Origin: Planococcus donghaensis MPA1U2
GTDB lineage: Bacteria; Bacillota; Bacilli; Bacillales_A; Planococcaceae
Direction of reading: 5' to 3'
DNA: 64,000 bases
NCBI RefSeq assembly: GCF_000189395.1
Contig: NZ_AEPB01000044.1
Span: 54,106 to 118,105, forward strand
Shown: in pieces, positions 59,723-64,000 of the stretch
How positions within the stretch are numbered: the first letter of the stretch is position 1
Layout: every line of letters starts with the position of its first letter
Program-made: the position numbers and the translations under genes
Notes under the pieces: generated by a model
The model's database searches: none
What the model was told of the DNA's origin: nothing
What the model saw: the letters and a program-made list of their open reading frames with translations, nothing else

Positions 59723-60403
59723 ATGAGAATATTGGTCGTAGAAGACAACCCGAGTGTTAGTTCCATGCTGGAACTGTTTTTTTCAAAAGAAGGCATTAAC
59801 GGGGAGTTTGCAGCAGATGGACTAGAAGGTTACGAAAAATACAAAGAAGGTGGACATGATTTACTAATTCTAGATTGGATGCTTCCAGGAATGGATGGTA
59901 TTGCATTATGCCGCAAAATTCGGGAAGAAGGAAGCTCTGTCCCAATTATTATGTTAACTGCAAAAGACAGCGAATCCGATCAAGTTATTGGTTTTGAAAT
60001 GGGGGCAGATGACTATGTCACAAAACCATTTAGCCCTTTGACATTGATGGCGCGTATAAAAGCCGTAACAAGAAGAGTTCAAAAGCCAGAACCTGTGTCA
60101 GACTTAATTCAAACCATCCATTTTACTGTTAATAAAGAAACACGCGATATTTCGAAAGATGGACAAGCAGTTGATAGCTTAACGCCAAAGGAATTTGACT
60201 TGTTGGTGTTTTTTTTGCAACACCCGAAGCAAGTATTTAGCCGGGAACAACTTTTGGAACAAGTATGGGGTTATCAATTTTATGGAGATGAACGAACCGT
60301 AGATGTTCATATTAAACGATTACGCAAAAAGATAGATGGAGGGGACAAGCTGTTCCATACAGTATGGGGAGTTGGCTATAAATTTGAAGAACACACGAAT
60401 TAA
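59723..60403 (+). CDS. OmpR/PhoB-family response regulator
   Basis: Protein of 226 residues. Receiver domain with phospho-acceptor Asp51 (LLILDWMLPGMDG), acidic pocket E7-D8, Thr-Ala switch MLTAKD and Lys in TKPFSP; C-terminal winged helix with LTPKEFDLLVFFLQHP and RTVDVHIKRLRKK. It controls transcription after phosphorylation by the downstream kinase, whose gene starts inside this one. The nearby foldase and HtrA genes are likely targets. Confidence 0.92.
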   Translation: MRILVVEDNPSVSSMLELFFSKEGINGEFAADGLEGYEKYKEGGHDLLILDWMLPGMDGIALCRKIREEGSSVPIIMLTAKDSESDQVIGFEMGADDYVTKPFSPLTLMARIKAVTRRVQKPEPVSDLIQTIHFTVNKETRDISKDGQAVDSLTPKEFDLLVFFLQHPKQVFSREQLLEQVWGYQFYGDERTVDVHIKRLRKKIDGGDKLFHTVWGVGYKFEEHTN

Positions 60404-61799
60404 ATATTTTTACCAACTGATTGCCAGCCACATGAGTATTTTATTGATTGCTTTTTTGATTTTGAGTATTTTATTTGTTCGTTTTGTAGATGATTTTGCT
60501 TATGCTGAAAAGGCGGAAGAACTGGAAAACTACGGTGGACAGATTATTAAAGAGCTTGAGCAATCACGCCCAGGAACCAATCTGCAATCCTACGTCTCTA
60601 TTTTAAAAGCGCAAAACATTAGTTTTATCGTTTTTGATCAGCAAAGTCGGATTATGTACCCGGTGTCGGGTTCTTTCCCCCCTGTAGAGTTGACGCCAGA
60701 AGAATGGAACGTTATTGAACGAGGAGAGACATTGACTGTTAACCGGGACGTTGAACGATTCGAACTTTCAGTAACATTTGTAGCGATGCCGTATTTCGAA
60801 AACGAACAATTAGCTGGAGGGGTTCTTCTTGCTGCTCCTGTTAGCGGTGTAAGTGAAATGATTGCCGAGTTGAATAAAACTTTAGTCACTGCCGTGTTAA
60901 TTGCGCTAGCGATCGCATTGTTGCTTAGCTTAGGTTTATCTAAAATGCATGTTAGCCGAATCAAACGCATGCGAAAAGCGACATCTATGATAAGTGAAGG
61001 CCATTACGATGTGAATTTACCAGAATCAAATTTCGATGAGTTTGGAGATTTGGCGCATGACTTTAATAAAATGGCTGCTAAACTTCAACAATCTAACGAA
61101 GAAATCGATCGACTTGAAAATCGCAGACGACAATTCATGGCAGATGTTTCGCATGAAATGCGTACCCCTTTAACAACAATAGCAGGAATTATGGAAGGCT
61201 TGCGCAACAATATGATTGAAGAAAATCAGCGAGAAAAAGGCATTCGTTTGGCAAGTGAAGAAACAAAACGGCTCATACGTTTAGTAAATGAAAACTTGGA
61301 TTATGAAAAAATTAGATCTAATCAGGTGACATTAACAAAAGAAGAAATTGAAGCGGACGAGCTTTTAGAGATTATTCAAGAACAACTTTTCCTACAAGGA
61401 AAAGAAAAGGGCAACCAAATTGTTATTCAACCAAATCCTGGAGATGTTATTTATGGGGACATGGATCGGTTAATCCAAATCCTTGTGAATATTGTAAAGA
61501 ATGCTATTCAGTTTACTGAAAACGGCATGATTACCATTTCAACTCAAGCGGAAGCAGAGCAAATGAAAATAACGGTAGAAGACACTGGCGCAGGTATTGA
61601 TGTAGAAGAAATTGACCTTGTGTGGCGCCGGTTTTACAAAGCAGACATATCACGTGGAAGTGGACAATTTGGACTCGGTTTATCCATTGTTAAACAATTA
61701 GTGACCCTTCATGATGGAGAAATACAAGTTGAAAGTAAAAGTGGGCACGGAACAAAATTCATCATTTATTTACCACATAAAAATGAGCGAAGGTCATAA
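60384..61799 (+). CDS. Sensor histidine kinase with HAMP domain
   Basis: Protein of 471 residues. TM1 (about 14-32), extracytoplasmic sensor (about 33-165), TM2 (about 168-190), HAMP, HisKA with His257 in ADVSHEMRTPL, and HATPase with NIVKNAIQF, EDTGAGID and GLGLSIV. No ATG is available: TTG 60384, 11 bases after GGGGAG, is the likely start and overlaps the regulator gene by 20 bp. The layout resembles envelope-stress sensors (CssS type), although the sensor domain gives no clear family match. The terminator overlaps its 3' end. Confidence 0.88.
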   Translation: MKNTRIKYFYQLIASHMSILLIAFLILSILFVRFVDDFAYAEKAEELENYGGQIIKELEQSRPGTNLQSYVSILKAQNISFIVFDQQSRIMYPVSGSFPPVELTPEEWNVIERGETLTVNRDVERFELSVTFVAMPYFENEQLAGGVLLAAPVSGVSEMIAELNKTLVTAVLIALAIALLLSLGLSKMHVSRIKRMRKATSMISEGHYDVNLPESNFDEFGDLAHDFNKMAAKLQQSNEEIDRLENRRRQFMADVSHEMRTPLTTIAGIMEGLRNNMIEENQREKGIRLASEETKRLIRLVNENLDYEKIRSNQVTLTKEEIEADELLEIIQEQLFLQGKEKGNQIVIQPNPGDVIYGDMDRLIQILVNIVKNAIQFTENGMITISTQAEAEQMKITVEDTGAGIDVEEIDLVWRRFYKADISRGSGQFGLGLSIVKQLVTLHDGEIQVESKSGHGTKFIIYLPHKNERRS

Positions 61800-61818
61800 C
61801 CTTTAGCTCATTTTTTCG
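61780..61818 (+). terminator. Terminator overlapping the kinase 3' end
   Basis: Stem AATGAGC / GCTCATT with an inner AGGT / ACCT helix (61780-61813) followed by T6; it includes the kinase stop codon. Confidence 0.78.
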
Positions 61819-61915
61819 TGTAGAAAATTTTATATGTTTGTTAAAACTCTAGTCATAGTTTATTCATAATTGCTTGTTAAGCTAGAAATAACGAATAGGA
61901 AAAGAGGAAATGAAA

Positions 61916-62782
61916 ATGAAAAAAATGATTTATATTTCGATTGGTGTGTTAGCGGCAACCGCTATTTTTATATTAGCTGCTTTTAATGGGGATGAAACGG
62001 TCGCAAAAGTAGGAGACAAAGAAATAACAAAAGAGGCGTTATATGAAAAATTAGTGGCTACGTCAGGAGCAGCGACACTTGATGCAATGATTTCTAACGA
62101 AGTGGTCAATCAAGAAGCAGAAAAAGCTGAAGTTGAAGTGACACAAGAAGAGATTGATGCAGAAATGGCTGTTTACGAAGAGCAATATGGTGGTGCAGAA
62201 GGACTTGAACAAGCACTTGCTTCAAGTGGTATGTCGATTGCAGATTTAGAAGAAGAAATGAAAACCTATTTGAAAGTAGAGAAAATCATCGGACCCGATA
62301 TTGAAATAACAGATGAGCAAATTAGTACTTATTTCGAAGAAAACAAAGAAACTTTTGCACAAGCTTCAAAAGTAGAAGCAAATCACATCTTAGTAGAAAC
62401 GCAAGAAGAGGCAGATGAAGTAAAAGCAAAACTAGATGATGGTGATGATTTTGCCGAACTAGCAGCTGAGTATTCAGTAGATACAAGCAATGCTGAGGAC
62501 GGTGGCGCGTTAGGAGAGTTTGGCGCAGGTGAAATGACGCCCGAATTTGAAGAAGCCGCGTTTAGTTTAAAAGTAGATGAAATAAGTGATCCTGTAGAAA
62601 CAGATTACGGTTTTCATATTATCCAAGTCACTGGTAAAACAGAAGCAACAGAAGCTAATTTAGAAGATAGTAAAGAACAAATAAAAGAAACTTTGTTTGA
62701 TGAAGCGTTAAATACACAATACGCAGCATGGTTAGCAGAAAAAACAGAGTCTTATAACATTGTTAACGAATTAGCAGAATAA
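61916..62782 (+). CDS. PrsA-like peptidyl-prolyl isomerase foldase, membrane-anchored
   Basis: Protein of 288 residues. It has an N-terminal signal/anchor (about 3-22), a SurA_N-like region (about 30-115), and a parvulin PPIase domain (about 130-250) with EANHILVETQEEADEV and DDFAELAAEYSVDTSNAEDGG. PrsA of B. subtilis is a lipoprotein, but the lipobox cysteine is absent here (ILAAFNG), so the protein must stay anchored by its helix or be released. It helps newly exported proteins fold outside the cell. ATG 61916 has AGAGGAAA upstream; ATG 61910 is close behind. Confidence 0.85.
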   Translation: MKKMIYISIGVLAATAIFILAAFNGDETVAKVGDKEITKEALYEKLVATSGAATLDAMISNEVVNQEAEKAEVEVTQEEIDAEMAVYEEQYGGAEGLEQALASSGMSIADLEEEMKTYLKVEKIIGPDIEITDEQISTYFEENKETFAQASKVEANHILVETQEEADEVKAKLDDGDDFAELAAEYSVDTSNAEDGGALGEFGAGEMTPEFEEAAFSLKVDEISDPVETDYGFHIIQVTGKTEATEANLEDSKEQIKETLFDEALNTQYAAWLAEKTESYNIVNELAE

Positions 62783-62795
62783 GGAGGACGTAAAG

Positions 62796-63989
62796 ATGGG
62801 TTATTATAATTCAACCGAAACAAAAACAAACAAAAAAGGCTATTTTGCTTCAAGTTTCACAGGGTTGATTGCTGGAGCGTTATTAGTAGGTGTTATTTTG
62901 CCAAGCGTGACGGATGGAGAAGTTGGAAGTGCGACAACAGCCTCAACAAATCAGGCTGTTAGCGGATTGCAAACAACATCTACAGTGGTTACTTCAGATG
63001 TAACAAAAATTGTAGAGGAGACATCTAGTGCCGTTGTGGGTGTTTCTAATTTACAAGTTGCCCAGCAAAATCCTTTCGCTTCGCAAACGGGTGACCAAAA
63101 AGAGTCACAAGAAGCAGGTGTAGGATCGGGTGTTATTTATAAAAAAGATGGCGATATGGCTTATATTGTCACGAATAATCACGTAGTAGAAGGTGCTCAA
63201 GATGTGATGGTCACTTTGGCGGATGGCACGGAACTGGATGCCGAAGTGCTTGGAACCGACATTTGGACCGATTTAGCTGTCTTAAAAGTGCCAGGTGAAA
63301 GCATTGAGACCGTTGCAGAATTTGGCGATTCATCTGTTTTACAAGCAGGAGAACCCGTTATTGCTATCGGGAATCCATTAGGTCTCCAGTTTTCTGGCTC
63401 TGTCACAACAGGTGTTATTTCAGGAACCGAACGCTTAGTACCACTTGATATTAACCAAGACGGGACAGAAGACTGGCAGTCAGAAGTTTTGCAAACAGAT
63501 GCAGCCATTAGCCCCGGAAACAGTGGAGGCGCATTAATAAATGCACAAGGGCAACTGATTGGCATTAACTCGATGAAAATTTCGCAAGATGCAGTAGAAG
63601 GAATCGGACTAGCGATTCCCATTAACACTGCCATTCCAGTTATTTCAGATTTAGAAGCTGAAGGTGCTGTACATCGACCATCTATGGGGGTATCCATTTT
63701 AGATTTGGCTGAAGTGCCGGCGCAATACCGTATGAGTCAATTAAACTTACCTTCAGAAATTGAAGGTGGGATTGTCGTTCAATCAGTAGTAGAAGGCTCA
63801 GGAGCAGCATCTGCAGGGATGGAACCATATGATGTCATCGTCGAATTGGACGGGAAGTCAGTAAATTCCGTTTTAGAACTTCGACAGTATTTGTACAATG
63901 AAACAGAAGTCGGAGACACATTAAAAGTGAAAGCTTATAGAAATGGCGAATTACAAAACTTCGAACTAACATTAACCGAGAATAATTAA
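62796..63989 (+). CDS. HtrA/DegP-family serine protease
   Basis: Protein of 397 residues: N-terminal membrane anchor (about 21-38), Ser/Thr-rich linker, trypsin-like domain with catalytic His129 (VTNNHVV), Asp159 (TDLAVLKV) and Ser243 (GNSGGAL), and a C-terminal PDZ domain (from about 290). It degrades or refolds misfolded exported proteins at the membrane surface. ATG 62796 follows AAGGAGGACG, 13 bp after the foldase gene, so the two are co-expressed. It ends 11 bp before the window edge. Confidence 0.93.
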   Translation: MGYYNSTETKTNKKGYFASSFTGLIAGALLVGVILPSVTDGEVGSATTASTNQAVSGLQTTSTVVTSDVTKIVEETSSAVVGVSNLQVAQQNPFASQTGDQKESQEAGVGSGVIYKKDGDMAYIVTNNHVVEGAQDVMVTLADGTELDAEVLGTDIWTDLAVLKVPGESIETVAEFGDSSVLQAGEPVIAIGNPLGLQFSGSVTTGVISGTERLVPLDINQDGTEDWQSEVLQTDAAISPGNSGGALINAQGQLIGINSMKISQDAVEGIGLAIPINTAIPVISDLEAEGAVHRPSMGVSILDLAEVPAQYRMSQLNLPSEIEGGIVVQSVVEGSGAASAGMEPYDVIVELDGKSVNSVLELRQYLYNETEVGDTLKVKAYRNGELQNFELTLTENN

Positions 63990-64000
63990 TCATAAAAAAG

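Overview
The window looks like a chromosome segment of a low-to-mid-GC, Gram-positive, pigmented member of the Bacillales, most like Planococcus or a close Planococcaceae relative. This is inferred from four things: a C30-carotenoid tail (CruF-type hydratase, acyltransferase, glycosyltransferase), Bacillus-type S-box and FMN riboswitches, lipoprotein-based ABC transporters, and gene blocks that match Bacillus subtilis loci (yrkD-J, yxlEFG, mtnE/mtnU, metNIQ). No phage, integrase, transposase, CRISPR array, tRNA or rRNA was seen.

Layout. 1-1.7 kb: end of a carotenoid cluster (minus strand). 2-5.4 kb: RpiR-type regulator and a polar amino-acid ABC transporter. 5.4-12.2 kb: CBS protein, then a TetR regulator and a carnitine-to-glycine-betaine operon (BKACE, L-carnitine dehydrogenase, thioesterase) with an OpuA-type quaternary-amine transporter. 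12.2-22.3 kb: intergenic repeats, housekeeping genes, an aldehyde dehydrogenase/DUF779 pair, a Fic toxin-antitoxin pair, a DnaA-box cluster and a signal peptidase. 21-25.9 kb: methionine recycling genes and an S-box-controlled methionine importer. 26-31.9 kb: sugar kinase/OsmC pair and a CitA/CitB-like two-component system flanked on both sides by structured repeats. 31.9-36.4 kb: TctCBA tricarboxylate transporter plus a DASS-type carrier. 36.4-41.6 kb: a CstR-controlled persulfide/sulfane-sulfur operon. 41.6-52.8 kb: topoisomerase III, C-S lyase, MsrA, PCMT, a YxlEFG-like ABC export operon and small enzymes. 52.9-55.2 kb: FMN riboswitch and a reduced riboflavin operon. 55.3-64 kb: LTA-synthase-like protein, a GTPase, and a two-component system next to a PrsA-like foldase and HtrA.

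How the genes work together. The carnitine genes form a complete route from imported carnitine to the osmoprotectant glycine betaine, and the regulator and first enzyme gene share an operator placed inside the promoter spacer. The cst block collects sulfur carriers, rhodaneses, a persulfide dioxygenase and a sulfite/sulfur exporter under a thiol-switch repressor whose palindromes recur in the block. The HtrA/foldase/two-component block looks like an envelope-stress unit.

Most unusual points. (1) The rib operon keeps its FMN riboswitch but ribD is reduced to a decayed fragment, and the RibA half normally fused to RibB is absent, so both pyrimidine-branch activities are missing locally. (2) Two unrelated intergenic regions carry large structured repeats, each bracketed by two copies of the upstream gene's own terminator hairpin. 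(3) Five DnaA-box-like 9-mers lie in one 180-bp intergenic region far from any replication gene.
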